64,000 bases of DNA from Rhodamnia argentea (GCF_020921035.1 NC_063159.1:3720001-3784000), one strand, 5' to 3'. Positions 21,497 to 33,025 are shown, numbered from the stretch's first letter. Notes: generated from the letters alone by a model not told the origin. Program-made: numbers and translations.

Positions 21497-24400
21497 TAGA
21501 TAAGTACACTAGAAGTATCATAACTTTTATACGGCTTCACTTAAATGTCATAACTTTCAAAACGTTCACTTGAATGTCATATCGTAGTAAAAGTGTGTAG
21601 TTGAGTGCTAATTCCAGCCAATCATCCTATGTGTAAATTTGAATTAGTTTTTAATTCATGAGTGTAATTTTTGGAAAAAGCTTGATTTGCCAACGTGAAA
21701 AATGTTATCCACGTCGACGGGGAGAGACGACGTCGTTTCTTTGTCTAATAGAAATGACATCGTTTTACTCCTTCTGCAGCGATAGATTTAGGGCAAAATC
21801 GAGAGATTGGGGAGAGAATTAGGACAAATCTCTGTTCATCATTCTCTGAACACATCCGTTGGTCTCTCGTGTGAATTAAGGCTTCCATTCTCACATTGAA
21901 AGCAAAGGTCTATCAATCGCTCCGAATCGTGTGTTTGAATCGACTTCGGTGTTTAAAGCTCTCAAGCAAATGGGGCTTCTCATGCGAACGAATCTTCGTT
22001 AATCGAAGGTAAAGGTTAGTCATTTGTTGTTTTTTGTCCATTGACAACAAAATAATTGAAATCTTACTCAATGTTGTGTTGTTGACAGAGTGTAAAAGCG
22101 GGGAAAACAACATCGTTTCTCCATCCGTTGAGAGCCAAAGTTAGGGGGTAAAGGTTAGTAAATTTTTTTCTGTTCAATGGAGAAATGAGTGAAATTTTAT
22201 TCAATATAGTGTTGGTGACAAAGTGCAAAAGCGGCGAAAACGACATTGACTAGAATAGGGGTTCTTGCTAGTGTGTAAAGGTGAGTGTTCAAGTTGTCTT
22301 GTATCGCATAATATATTGAATGTGTAAAGGTGAGTGTTCAAGTTCCGTAAAAGAAAGTGAATATGGGGTTCTAGAAGTGGATCCTATATCTCGTAAGTTA
22401 GGGTTTCTTGCATCAGAAAGTACTCCAAAATCCAGATGATATTTGTCTCATAGATACGACATTTGTTATCATTAGCATAGTCTGAAGGGCTTAAATTTGA
22501 TTTTATGATAATTCAGTGTCATACTCTGTAGGTACCAAAGCCACCTCCAAAGCAAGCACCAAAAAAGGCCCCACCCCCAACATCATTTCATCTCGATCAA
22601 ATGATCCTCTAGCGAATAAGACAGTTGAAGAAGAAACACCATCTAATGATGATGTGCCTAGAGTTTCGATCCGAAAGAGTGCAAAGCTCATGAATCATTT
22701 CAAGACAGTTCGATGTGAACACGTTATTGATCTTGAGTAGTGGGGATGATTTTGGAGGGTTGGCGGTTTATGTTGTGTATGTTTTTGGTGGGAGGGGGTT
22801 GGGTTTTTTGTTTTTGATTGGAGCTAACTAGCGGGTTTGTTTTTTTTTTTTTTTTTATGGCAAGGGCCTTTCTATTTTGTTGGTACATTATGGATCACAA
22901 CTCATGTATAAAGGGGATGTTGCAACAACATGGTTTGATGCAAATGTAAGCTGCAGCAACATGGTTGTATTCTGAAAATTTTGCCTGCTATATTGTAAGC
23001 TACAACAATATGGTTTCAATTTAAGAAAGCTAGATTTTATGATTCATTTTGTGCAATTGGTGAGTTTGATGCAAATGTAAGTCATTTGATGTGATGTTGG
23101 GATCATATTAATGATATTGCATATCAATTTCTCAATCTATCGCCAGGATGTGTTTGAGAAAGTGATACCAACATGGCCAATTATTAACAAGTTAACACAT
23201 CTATCTGTTCACTTTTACAAAGTCTAGGCACTTACATGTTCACTTAAGAAAAAAATTAGGACTCATATGACCATTCGTAAAGTTATTTGCAACTTGTACC
23301 GCAATTGAACAACCATAGCAACCAACGAAAATCCAGCAATAGTTGCTGAACAGAAATGGAAAGAGAGCATCTCTTGCTGCTACAAACATTGTTCCACACA
23401 TGCATGCCTTCCATTTCTCAATCATTGAAGCAAATATAATGCATACGTTGGACCATAAACTAATTGCTTAGTCAGTAAAATCATAAAGACTGTCATTTCC
23501 ACTAAAGAAATGCAAAATCTTTCAATACAAAATGCAAAGAACATCTGTTCTTGCTATAGCAACTATTGCAGACATGATGCAAGTCATTTATATTTCTATA
23601 TAATCCAAAAGTTATGCACATATTGCATCATCAATATCCAAACCAGCTCCATTGCTCATTCAATGATATCGTAAAGCCACAAGATTAAGCACAACGCCAT
23701 CTACCGAAATAACACTCCAAAATAGGCCACTGTCATTGGCCGGTTTGGGAACAACATCCAAAAACTAACGATCGTTGCTCCGAATACTAAAACTCATTTC
23801 ATTGTTCTTATACTATGGAAGACTAAGTTGGTTCTTCTGAGAACCGATCTTGCTTACAAACACAAACCAAACCATAGCTGTTACCAACAATACAAGCAAT
23901 GCTCGATAAGTATCCCTTTGAATTTTCATTATTGAAACTTGTTTTTGTAAATGCTTGACCAAAGATTTCGGATCCTTGATTTTTGCTTGCATTGAGTCGG
24001 CATTGTCCACCTCATCCGGCGACACCGGTCGAGCTTCGCCACGTCCTTCCAGTAGCTGCAAGATGACCTTCGTTGTTTGGTTTGGAAATTTTCTGTCGAC
24101 CCACCTGAAATATCTACAATTGAAGCCTTCTCTATAACTACCGCATCCAACAAACCTTCGCCCGGGATTGTCTCGCGTCCACGTTGTTCTTGTTGGACTC
24201 CGCAGCCCATAATAGCAACAGCTTGGACATTCACCTTCGCTTTGCTCGTAAAATCTTGACCCGCTTCTCCTACTTCGGCTTGCCATTGCAAATATAATGA
24301 GGTGAAAAGCTCCCAATTGGAAGAATTTCAAACCAGAGGTGTAATTAGGGTTAGAGTTCTTCACTTATTTCTTTGCGATTTGGCCCCAATTGTTAAATAA

Positions 24401-24646
24401 GTTAACTTCTTCCGCAATACGCTATCGTTTTCTATCTCTAGTGCTGACTTCATTTTTTTGGCAAGCCACATACGCTGGTTTAATGTTAAAACAAGTCCAT
24501 GTCGGATTTTTGGCGTGCCAAATTAGCAAGTGGTACTTGAGTGAACATTTTTTTCAAAGTTATGGCACTCAAGTGAACGTTTTAAAAGTTATGGCACTCA
24601 AGTGAACGCAATACAAAAGTTATGGCACTTCTAGTGTACTTATCCC
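21497..24646. mobile_element. Mutator-like element (3,150 bp) carrying a zf-GRF gene
   Basis: The ends are inverted repeats (left TAGATAAGTACACTAGAAGT, right the complement of GGGATAAGTACACTAGAAGT), followed inward by spaced CACTTGAATGTCATA-type motifs. A perfect 9-bp duplication CCGTTTATC lies at 21488-21496 and 24647-24655. Inside are an intact minus-strand gene (23813-24286) and a short unrecognised plus-strand frame (22516-22740, lysine- and proline-rich). No MURA transposase is seen, so it must have moved in trans. Two shorter relatives occur in this window. Confidence 0.92.
23813..24286 (-). CDS. Small zf-GRF protein with C-terminal membrane anchor, inside a Mutator-like element
   Basis: 157 aa from the ATG at 24286; an upstream in-frame ATG at 24364 would add 26 residues with no zf-GRF features. 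Residues 1-18 are Ser/Arg-rich. A GRF zinc finger spans about residues 18-65 (C20, C23/C24, C48, C57, with TRDNPGRRFVGC and FRWVD). Residues 95-128 look like a coiled coil, and residues 129-147 are a hydrophobic segment. GRF zinc fingers in larger proteins bind nucleic acid; small plant proteins of this shape are numerous and mostly uncharacterised. The frame is intact even though the carrier element lacks a transposase. It may be a gene captured by the element or an element-encoded accessory protein. Function is unknown. Confidence 0.72.
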   Translation of the reverse strand: MASRSRRSGSRFYEQSEGECPSCCYYGLRSPTRTTWTRDNPGRRFVGCGSYREGFNCRYFRWVDRKFPNQTTKVILQLLEGRGEARPVSPDEVDNADSMQAKIKDPKSLVKHLQKQVSIMKIQRDTYRALLVLLVTAMVWFVFVSKIGSQKNQLSLP

Positions 24647-24699
24647 CCGTTTATCTTAAAGTTGAATTCTTCATTTATTTTCCACTACAAAAAAAAATA

Positions 24700-27190
24700 A
24701 GGTTTTGGCCACGGAAAATTGGCGAAGAAAACAAATTCGTCACTACTTTTCAACAAAAATAGTGATGAAGACGACTTCGTTGCTAATTTGCGACGAAAAT
24801 AGCAATGAAAGAAATTCGTCGCTAATTTGAGATGAAAATAGCGAGGAAAATAAATTCGTCGCTACTTTGCGACGAAAATAGCGATGAAAATAAATTCGTC
24901 ACTAATTTATGATGAAAATAGCAATGAAAAAATATTTGCCACAAAATGCATCGCTAATTATCAATAAAAAAAATTCGTCGCAAAATTAGAGACGAGCAAC
25001 TATGTCGTCACAAATTGGCGACGAAAAGTTTCATAGCAAAAATATTCGTCACTAATTAGCAACAAAATATCATTCATCACAAAATTGAATTTCATCCGGG
25101 GAATTGTGAAATAAAAAGTTCATCACTAATTTTGTCGCAAAATAGTTCGTCACTAAATTCGACGCTAATTAGCGACAAAATGATGTTCGTCGCAAAATAT
25201 ATTTTCATCTGCGCAATTGTGAAATTAAATTTTCGTCGCTAATTTCATCACAAAACTATTCATCGCGAAATTCGTCGCTAATTAGCGAAAAAATATCGTT
25301 CATCGTAAAATATATTTTCATTCGCGGAATTACGAAATTAAGCTTTCATCGCTAATTTCATTGCAAAAATATTCGACGCTAAATTTGTCGCTAATTAGTG
25401 ACAAAAAACCGTTTGTCACAAAATTCAATTAAATTTTCGTTGCTAAATTCGTCGCTAATTAGCGACAAAAAATCGTTCGTTGCTAAATTGAATTACCAAT
25501 TTTTGTTGCTAATTAGCAACAAAAAATCGTTCGTCGTAAAATTGAATTTCATTGTCAAAACTAATTTTCCTCGCTAATTTCATTGCAAAATTATTCGTCG
25601 CTAATTAGTAACCAAAAATCATTCATCCCAAAATTGATTTTCGGTGAAATTAAATTTTCTCGCTAATTAGCGACAGAAAATCGTTCGTTGCAAAATTGAA
25701 TTTGATCCGCAGAATTTTGAAATTAAATTGTCATCGCTAAATTCATCGCTAATTAGCGACAAAAAATCGTTCGTCGCAAAATTGAATTTGATCCGCAGAA
25801 TTTTGAAATTAAATTTTCATCACTAAAATCGTCGCTAATTAGCAACAAAAAAACGCTTGTCTCAAAATTGATCTTCAATGAAATTAAATTTTCGTCGCTA
25901 ATTAGTGACAAAAAAACATTCATTGGAAAATTAATTTTTAGTGAAATAAAATTTTCGTCGCTAATTGCGTCGCAAATTAGCGATAAAATATCGTTCGTCA
26001 CAAAATTGAATTTCATCCACGGAATTGTGAAATTAAATTTTCATAGCTAATTGACAAAATATTGTTTGTCGCAAAATTGAATTTTAAATTTTCATCGCTA
26101 ATTAGCGACAAACAAATTTCGTCGCTAAAGTCCACCGACAATTTTTTGTCCCTAATTTCCTACAACACCTTTTCGTTGCTAATTTCGTGGCTAAGTAAAA
26201 TTTCGCTCTTTAAAATCCCTTTACCTTCTGTCTCCACACTCTTCTCTTTACCCCCTCTCTTCTCTCTTTTTTCTTTTGTCTTCTCTCTTCTCTATTCTTA
26301 TTTATGACTTATGGTAATCATAGAATAAATTGTTGTTTATTTCACCATTTTCTTATATCAATTCCCATAAGATTCATGAATCTTAAGTAATTTTTATTTT
26401 TCTTAGGTATGTGTCCATTTGAAGGTTTCGCAATCCAAGTGAAGGTTGCAATTCTCGTCAAATTGACCACTCTTTACTTGGGAAAGTCTTCTTGACATGG
26501 TAATTTTTTCATTTTTTTTCAATTTCAAAGTTATTGTTTCGTCACATTCAGAATTGTAATATTTAGAATTCTATTCATTGCTAAATGCGTCGCTAATTAG
26601 CGACAAAAATGGCGTTTTCGTCGCTAATTAGTGACAAAAGCGCGTTTTCACGGCTAATTGGCGACGGATAGCGTTCGTCGCAAACGTATTCTTCGCTAAA
26701 TTCGTCACAAAAGTTCTTTTCACATAAGCTAACAATTCATCGCTAAATTCGTTGCCCATTAGCAACAAAAAAGGCGTTTTCGTCGCTAATTAGCGACAAA
26801 AGAGTGTTTTCGTCACTAATTGGCGACGGACAGATTTCGTTGCAAATACATTCGTCGCTAAAGTCGCCACAAAATTAATTTTCATATAGGCTAGTTGTTC
26901 GTCGCTAATTAGCGACGAAAAATTCGTTTCGTCACTAAATAGCGACAAAAGAAGTTCATCACAAATTTAACGACGAAAGGGTGGGTTGTCGCTAATTAGC
27001 GTCGGAACGAATTCGTCGCCAAATTTGTCGCTAAATTCGTCGCTAATTAGCGACAACTTTTTTTCGTCGCTAATTACGCAAAATTTGACTAATTGGCGAC
27101 AAAATATCGTTCGTCACAAAATTATTCGTCGCTAATTTCGTCACAAAATTGGCGACAAACTATATTCATCGCTAAATTTTGTTGCTAATA
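24700..27190. repeat. Left subterminal array of TCGTCGCTAATTAGCGACGA palindromes
   Basis: Dozens of imperfect copies of a ~20-bp palindrome centred on CGCTAATTAGCG, often separated by AAAAT or further TCGTCGC/GCGACGA half-sites. In En/Spm the subterminal motifs are the binding sites of the second element protein (TNPA) and are ~12 bp. These are longer and self-complementary. A plain stretch at 26200-26580 interrupts the array. Confidence 0.88.
26380..26560 (+). repeat. First copy of an internal direct duplication in the CACTA element
   Basis: About 180 bp beginning near CTTAAGTAATTTTT and containing GTCAAATTGACCACT and AGTCTTCTTGACATGGTAAT. It recurs at 27208-27400 in the same orientation. 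The second copy has an extra ~20 bp (CTACAAAGATTTTAGTC). Confidence 0.8.
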
Positions 27191-27207
27191 TCGCTGATTT
27201 CAAACGT

Positions 27208-27400
27208 TTCTATTCTTAAGTAATTTTTTTTAGGTACGTATCCATTTGAATGTCTTGCAATTTAAGTGAATGTTGCAATTCTCATCAAATTGACCACTTT
27301 CTACTACAAAGATTTTAGTCAAATACTTAGGTAAGTCTTCTTGACATGATAATTTTTTCATTTTCCCCAATTTCAAAGTAATTGTTTTGTCACAAACAGA
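27208..27400 (+). repeat. Second copy of the internal CACTA duplication
   Basis: Homologous to 26380-26560, with roughly 80% match by eye. The ~825-bp spacing means the repeat array between the copies was duplicated with it. It leads straight into the transposase remnant. Confidence 0.8.
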
Positions 27401-27500
27401 ATTTTGATTGTTAGGATTTCATGATTTTGATTAAGAATATTAAATAGTAGATATGATAATTTTAATATTTTATGAGATTTTTTAATTTTTATACAGACAC

Positions 27501-28686
27501 AATGCAAAGAAATAGGGCTTGGATGTATAATAAGAACTTACCTGGATGTTAAGGATTGACCGATGAGTTTCGTATTGGGTTGGAATAGTTTTTGGACTTT
27601 GCTAGTAGTAAATTTGAGTTCATGGATGGAAATAAGTTAACGTGTCAGTATAAAAAGTGTAGTAATGGTAAATTTCATGTGTGTGATAAAGTTAGAGACC
27701 ATCTTTGTAGATTTAGGTTTACTCCGAACTACTATAATTGGACTTGCCATGGTAAACCATTTATATCCGACGAAGAATATCGAAGAAGTGACCAATTTTC
27801 AGTTATGGAAGAATGTAGCTATTATAACCAATTGAACCCATACCAGAGGATGGTGATTGATGCAGGTGATTAAAATTTCGTTTCAGAATCGAACCATACA
27901 AGGACTAGTTTTGCTCCTACACTTGAACAAGTCGGTACTAGCTATGCACCACAATTGGAAGAGGCGGGAGTAACGGGTTTTGATGAAAATGTGTATAGTG
28001 AAACATTTCTATCTAATCGGTTACGGGAAGTGTTGAAAGCAGCAGATGAACCTTTATGGACAGGTTGTGATAGCCACACTAAGTTATCGGTGACATCAAA
28101 ACCGTTAAATATCAAGGCAGAGTATAATGTGTTTGAGAATTGCTTCAACTATTTTGTTGACGTAATGCGGGAAGCAATGCCTGGTGATAACATCATGCCA
28201 AGTGATTTTTACAACATGAAGAAGCTAGTGCATAACTTAGGTCTTCCAGTTATAAGGATTGATGTATGTAGTAGGGGTTGTATGTTATATTGGGGGATGA
28301 TGAAAATGCAAAATCTTGCAAATTATGTAGCCAACCTAGGTACAAGATTAACGGGAGGAGGTGGTCGTAATCGAAGCATAGACCATGCAAGCAAATGTTT
28401 TATATGCCCTTAATCCCTAGATTACAAAGACTTTATGCGTATCAAGCCATTCTTGAACACATGACTTGGCATGCAAATCATGAAACAGATGATGGTCTGA
28501 TGTGTCATCCTTTAGATGTAGAGGCATGTAAACATTTTGATAGAACATACCCTAAGTTTGCGATGGAGCCTCGAAACATCGGGTTAGGCAATTGTGCTGA
28601 TGGATTTGCTCAATTTGGGAAATCGGGAAAAAGTTATTTTTGTTGGTCAATTATCTAAACTCCATATAATCTTCCACCTGGTAAGC
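27501..28686 (+). pseudogene. TNP2-like CACTA transposase, N-terminal remnant
   Basis: From the ATG at 27501 the frame shows the plant transposase-associated domain (AWMYNKNLPG, LTDEF, FEFMDGNKL, then a CQYKKC zinc pair). TNP2 landmarks follow at 27955-28413 (PLWTGCDSHTKLS, DVCSRGCMLYW) and 28395-28686 (PRLQRLYA, MTWHANH, EPRNIGLGNCADGF, TPYNLPPGK). In-frame stops lie near 27548 and 27583, another follows 27873, and the frame shifts near 28400. The protein ends where the transposase core should continue and the right palindrome array begins, so the catalytic part is missing. Confidence 0.92.
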
Positions 28687-28689
28687 GGA

Positions 28690-29585
28690 ATTTTCGTCGC
28701 AATTTAACAACAAAAGATACAATTTTTCGTGGCTAAATTTTGTCACCCCGATTTAGCGACAAAAAACCTTTCGTGGCTATTTTCATCGCAACTTGATTTA
28801 GCGACGAAAATTTTTCGTGGCAAATGTCATAGCTAAACTTCCATATTCGTGGCTAATTAGTGACGAATTCATTTCCATCGCTAAATTTCTCGGCAAATTA
28901 GCGACGAATTTATTTTCGTCGCAACATTTTGTGAGCCGAGTATACAACAATTTGTCACAACATTCGCAAATGTCGTTGCTAAACCTTCGTCGCTAATTAG
29001 CAACGAATTTTGCCATGAATATGTTGGTGCCAAATTAGCGACGAATCTATTTTCGTCACTACACCTTGGTCGCAAATTAGCGACGAATTTTGTCACAAAA
29101 ATGTTTCGTCGCAATTTAGGGACGAAAGTTGAAATTTTTCGTCTCTAAATTTCGTCGTTAATTAGCAACGAATTTTGTCACGAATAAGTTCGTGGCAAAT
29201 TAACGACGAATTAATTTTCATCGCCAAATTTCGTGGCAAATTAGCAACGAATTTGTTTTCATCGCTAAATTTTGTGAGCCAAGTATGTGACGATTCATCG
29301 TAACATTCGTGGCAAATGTCATTACTAAACCTTCATCGCTAATTAGTAATGAATTTTGCCACGAATATGTTCGTGGCAAATTAGCAACGAATTTGTTTTC
29401 GTCGCTAAACTTCATCGCTAATTAGCAACAAATTTTGTCACCAATAAGTTCGTGGCAAATTAGCAACAAATTTTGCCACGATTTTTTTCGTCACAAATTA
29501 GCGACGAATTTTGTTGCAAAAATGTTTCGTCGCAAGTTAGCGACGAAAGTTGAAATTTTTCGTGGCAAAATTCGTTGCTAAAACC
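28690..29585. repeat. Right subterminal palindrome array of the CACTA element
   Basis: The same half-sites as the left array but with a different dominant form, TTCGTGGCAAATTAGCGACGAATTT, alternating GTGGC and GTCGC. The difference suggests the two ends evolved separately. Confidence 0.85.
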
Positions 29586-29604
29586 TTGTTCTTTTGTAGT
29601 GTTC

Positions 29605-31035
29605 GTTCAAGACGGAAATAATCCCACGAGATAAATGTACAAAGGTTAAAACTTTGGAGCGCGATGAACTTCCGACAAAAATATATCGAGTTTTAAAATA
29701 ACTAATCGAATGCTTTAGTTAGCTCCATCTAATTTGAGTTGACACGAGAAAATTCAAAACCGCCTTTGCTAGCATTTTTCGAGAACATGTGACGCTAATG
29801 CGGTGCCGAGTTGCTCTAATCTAACCCAAAGGGCTACCATGCCTTCACGCGATGCCGAACACCTCACCAAAGAAATATCGTTACTTCTTCTTCATTTATA
29901 CCCTCGAAAATATCATGAAATATCATTCAAATTAAGCACGATTGATTATAAAATACATGTTGGTACCTTGTGGTCAAAATTCTAGAATCGATTGCAGTGA
30001 TTCAAAAGTTTTGAAAACTCGAGGACAGCACTTTTGCTGTAAGTATTACAATTTTGGATACCCTTTTTCTATCCTCAATGGATAAGCATACTATGGACTT
30101 AAAAATATACCCATATTTGCCCCCATAAAATATTTGACCATAGTAAGATATAATTTTTTATTTTGTTTTCTCAACTTTTAAGGCTCACACTATTTTCACC
30201 ATTCAAATAGCTTTAAAAACTAGAAAATTCAAATTGTCCAAAATAGCCCTCATTAAAACCTCATTAACGGGAATACATTTTATGTGGATCTATCAATCTT
30301 GAAATTTTATCCACCTTTCCCTAACTATTTGTATGTTCTTCTTTTGGGTTTAAAAATCCTCTAAAATTTGAATATTTTAGTCACAATTAATGACTGGAAT
30401 TATATTTTAAAAGAATATCAATAATGTTTAGAGAATTTATGTACAATCTCTCTATCTCTTAAGTTCGATATCTAATAACTCCCTATGAGACACAATTTTT
30501 TTGTTCATTTTTTTTTTTTGTGTGTGTAGAATTCTTTGGTTAAAGTTGTAAACCCTTTATGATTGTAATTGAGATTTGAGACATGTTACTTACTAAAGAT
30601 TGCCAATTACACTCATTGCAATAAATCCTTCGCAGAGTTTAGCTTAAGTACATTGATAAGTATATGAGAGGAATGAAATTTGTATAAAAACGAATGAAAA
30701 ACATATAAGGTAGTGGAATAAATCATTCTTTTATTGGAGATTGAACTTTAAAGAGACTGTAAATAAATAATCTAGAAACAATAACTTTTTTAGCATTCTT
30801 TTAAAATGTAACTTCAGTCATTAAGTTGATTAGAATACTTGAATTTTAGAGGATTCTCGTAAACGAAAAATGAATCCGTAAATGTCTCTTATATAAAACA
30901 CAAAAGATGAAGAAACAACAGTTAAAGAAAGGTGAATAAAGATCCCGAAAATGATTGATGCCCAACTAAATATCAATCTTACCATTGAGAGAACTATTTT
31001 CGACTACTTAAATTTTAGGTTATGTTTATAATTAT
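29605..31035. other. AT-rich intergenic DNA, no gene seen
   Basis: No open frame of convincing composition and no clear repeat ends. Confidence 0.5.
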
Positions 31036-31038
31036 TTG

Positions 31039-31665
31039 AGGGGAAATTTTCAAATAAGGATTTGGAATGATCTCATTTTATCAAATAAGAACGTAAAGTG
31101 AATATTGTTTCAAATAAGAGCGTGAAGTGGTGATGTCAATCTCAAATAAGGGCTTGACCTTTAAGCTGGTGAAGGGATTTTTTTGTCTTTTACTATTTTA
31201 AATTTTTTTTCTTTTCTTTCTTTTTTTCCTCTTTTTTCTTTTCTTTTCGCTGATGGCGAACCACCAGCGATACCCTAAAGGGCTAGGCTAGGGTCATCCT
31301 CACCCGATCCGGTGAGGGCCACCTTCGCCGGCCACACCCTTGCCCCGAGCAAGGCCGCCCTCGAAAGCCACAAGTGAGGGCCGCGACCCACGCCAGCGGT
31401 TGGTGAGGGCTTGTAGGCCCCTCGGCCCTCGTCGATCGTGATAAAGAAAAAAAAAACAAGGAAATGAGAAAAAAAGAAAGAAAAAAAATTAGAATTAAAA
31501 TTATTTTGGAACGAAAATGCCATTACCCCACGGGCCTCAAACCCTTATTGAAGCTATCATTGCCTTATTTGAAATGAATATGGCTACTTTATAATTTTAT
31601 TTGAGAAAATAAAGACACTTCAAATTCTTATTAAGTGCTATCATGCGGAATTTTTTTCTTATTTG
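31039..31665. mobile_element. Small TIR element of the CAAATAAG family
   Basis: Both arms carry spaced copies of CAAATAAG in opposite orientation (31051, 31078, 31109 and 31152 on the left; complements near 31562, 31600, 31630 and 31660). The middle is a pyrimidine tract (31200-31247), a GC-rich block rich in GGTGAGGGC (31250-31440) and a purine tract (31441-31490). Its ends and duplication are not resolved. It lies just upstream of the SOUL gene and may overlap its promoter region. Confidence 0.5.
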
Positions 31666-31936
31666 CGTGATGAAATAGCACAATTCATTTTTATCTGGAA
31701 AAAAAAAATGAAATTCCCCTGCAAAATCCTCTTCAAGTGTCGCGAGTGGGCTGTCGTGGAAGAACATAGCCCACAATCCCCACGACCAACCCACCACCGC
31801 TCGTCTCGTTCCACATACAAAACCTCAAACCCCCTTCCGCAAGCAGAACACTCCCGAAATCTTACATTATCTCCTTCATCTTCTTCTCGATTCCCTGCAT
31901 CGAATCGACTCAGCTCTCGCTAAAGATTCCCCAAAA

Positions 31937-32539
31937 ATGGGCATGATTCTCGGCAAAATCTCCGTCGAGACCCCGAAATACCAGGTCCTCCGCTCCTGCG
32001 CCGACTACGAGATCCGCCACTACGCCCCCTCCGTCGTCGCCGAGGTCACCTACACGCCCTCCCAGTTCAACGGCAGGCGCGACGGCGGCTTCTCCGTCCT
32101 CGCCGGCTACATCGGCGCCCTCGGCGACCCCCAGAACGCCAAGCCCGAGAAGATCGCCATGACCGCCCCGGTGATCACCAAGAGCGAGAGGATTGCCATG
32201 ACGGCCCCGGTGATCACCCAAGGGCCGCCTGGCGGCGGGGGGGAGGAGGCGGTGACGATGCGGTTCGTGCTTCCGGCGAAGTACGGGAGGGCGGAGGAGG
32301 CGCCGACGCCGCTGGACGAGAGGGTGGTGGTGAGGGAGGAGGAGGGGGGGAAGTACGGGGTGGTGAGGTTCAGCGGGGTGGCGACGGAGAGGGTGGCGAG
32401 GGAGAAGGCGGAGAGGCTGAGGGAGTGGCTGGAGAGGGACGGGCATAAGGTGGCGGGGGAGTGGGTGCTGGCGAGGTACAATCCGCCGTGGACGGTGCCG
32501 CCGTTGAGGACCAACGAGGTCATGATTCCGATCGAGTGA
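31937..32539 (+). CDS. SOUL-1: SOUL-family haem-binding protein, At2g37970-like
   Basis: Single exon, 200 aa, from the ATG in CCAAAAATGGGCATG. The protein is one SOUL/HBP domain: it begins GMILGKISVETPKYQVL and YEIRHYAP, continues with FSVLAGYIGALG, and ends LARYNPPWTVPPLRTNEVMI, all signatures of the Arabidopsis SOUL-1 group. The KIAMTAPVIT motif occurs twice in tandem (residues ~74-83 and ~87-96). Family members bind haem or tetrapyrroles in the cytosol. There is no signal peptide or transit peptide. Codon third positions are overwhelmingly G or C, in sharp contrast to the AT-rich flanks, and this opens a long, meaningless frame on the opposite strand. A TIR element ends about 270 bp upstream. 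Confidence 0.93.
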   Translation: MGMILGKISVETPKYQVLRSCADYEIRHYAPSVVAEVTYTPSQFNGRRDGGFSVLAGYIGALGDPQNAKPEKIAMTAPVITKSERIAMTAPVITQGPPGGGGEEAVTMRFVLPAKYGRAEEAPTPLDERVVVREEEGGKYGVVRFSGVATERVAREKAERLREWLERDGHKVAGEWVLARYNPPWTVPPLRTNEVMIPIE

Positions 32540-32839
32540 GGTGACGGAGTGGACCGGGGCAAGCCGAAGCAGATTAGGCAGTTGGGAATTTGGCTTTCTG
32601 GTGTTTTTGTATTTTCTGTAATTTTCTTTGTTTTCGTTAAATTTCATGTTCTTTTTTCTTATTTCAATATAGAATGTCGAAGAACACATCTCGGACTTGA
32701 ATTGCCACATCATACATACATACATACATATACATGCATGCATATACGTATGTATATATACACTTCTCCGTGTATGTCGCCGAATTATATTTATATTTTT
32801 ACATTGATCCTGGCTCTATTTATTATGCAAAAAACATAT

Positions 32840-33025
32840 AATTTAAAAAATATTTGTGTAAACATGATCACTTGTTTCTCTTATGAAAATAGATAAACGA
32901 AAAATACTATCATTGCTAAAATAAAATATTTGCACATAAATTATTGATTATTTTAAGCGATATGACCAACGATTTTTTGAAAAATATTTTTTAAATTATT
33001 TATTTTTTACTAAACAAGCAAAACG
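32840..33025. repeat. Degenerate MITE half related to 50122-50361
   Basis: Shares the GAAAAATATTTTTTAAATTATTTATTTTTT-type end and internal AAAATAAAATATT segments with the clear MITE at 50122-50361. The left end is lost. Confidence 0.3.

Larger units (their letters stand above)
24683..29601 (+). mobile_element. CACTA (En/Spm) element, 4,919 bp, defective
   Basis: It begins CACTACAAAAAAAAATAAGG and ends with the complement of CACTACAAAAGAACAAGGTT, and is flanked by the 3-bp duplication TTC (24680-24682 and 29602-29604). These ends and the 3-bp duplication are diagnostic of CACTA elements. The interior has two large arrays of subterminal palindromes and a central, broken TNP2 transposase cut off after its N-terminal third. 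Its left end is only 27 bp from the Mutator-like element duplication at 24647-24655. Confidence 0.95.

Noticed and set aside
24700..29585. Regularly spaced repeats resembling a CRISPR array
   Set aside because: The units are diverged palindromes inside a CACTA element with TIRs and a TTC duplication, in a plant genome.
31910..32743. 277-codon minus-strand open frame over the SOUL gene
   Set aside because: It is the antisense of a GC3-rich coding exon; its product is low-complexity Arg/His/Pro/Leu and matches nothing, while the plus strand encodes a full SOUL domain.
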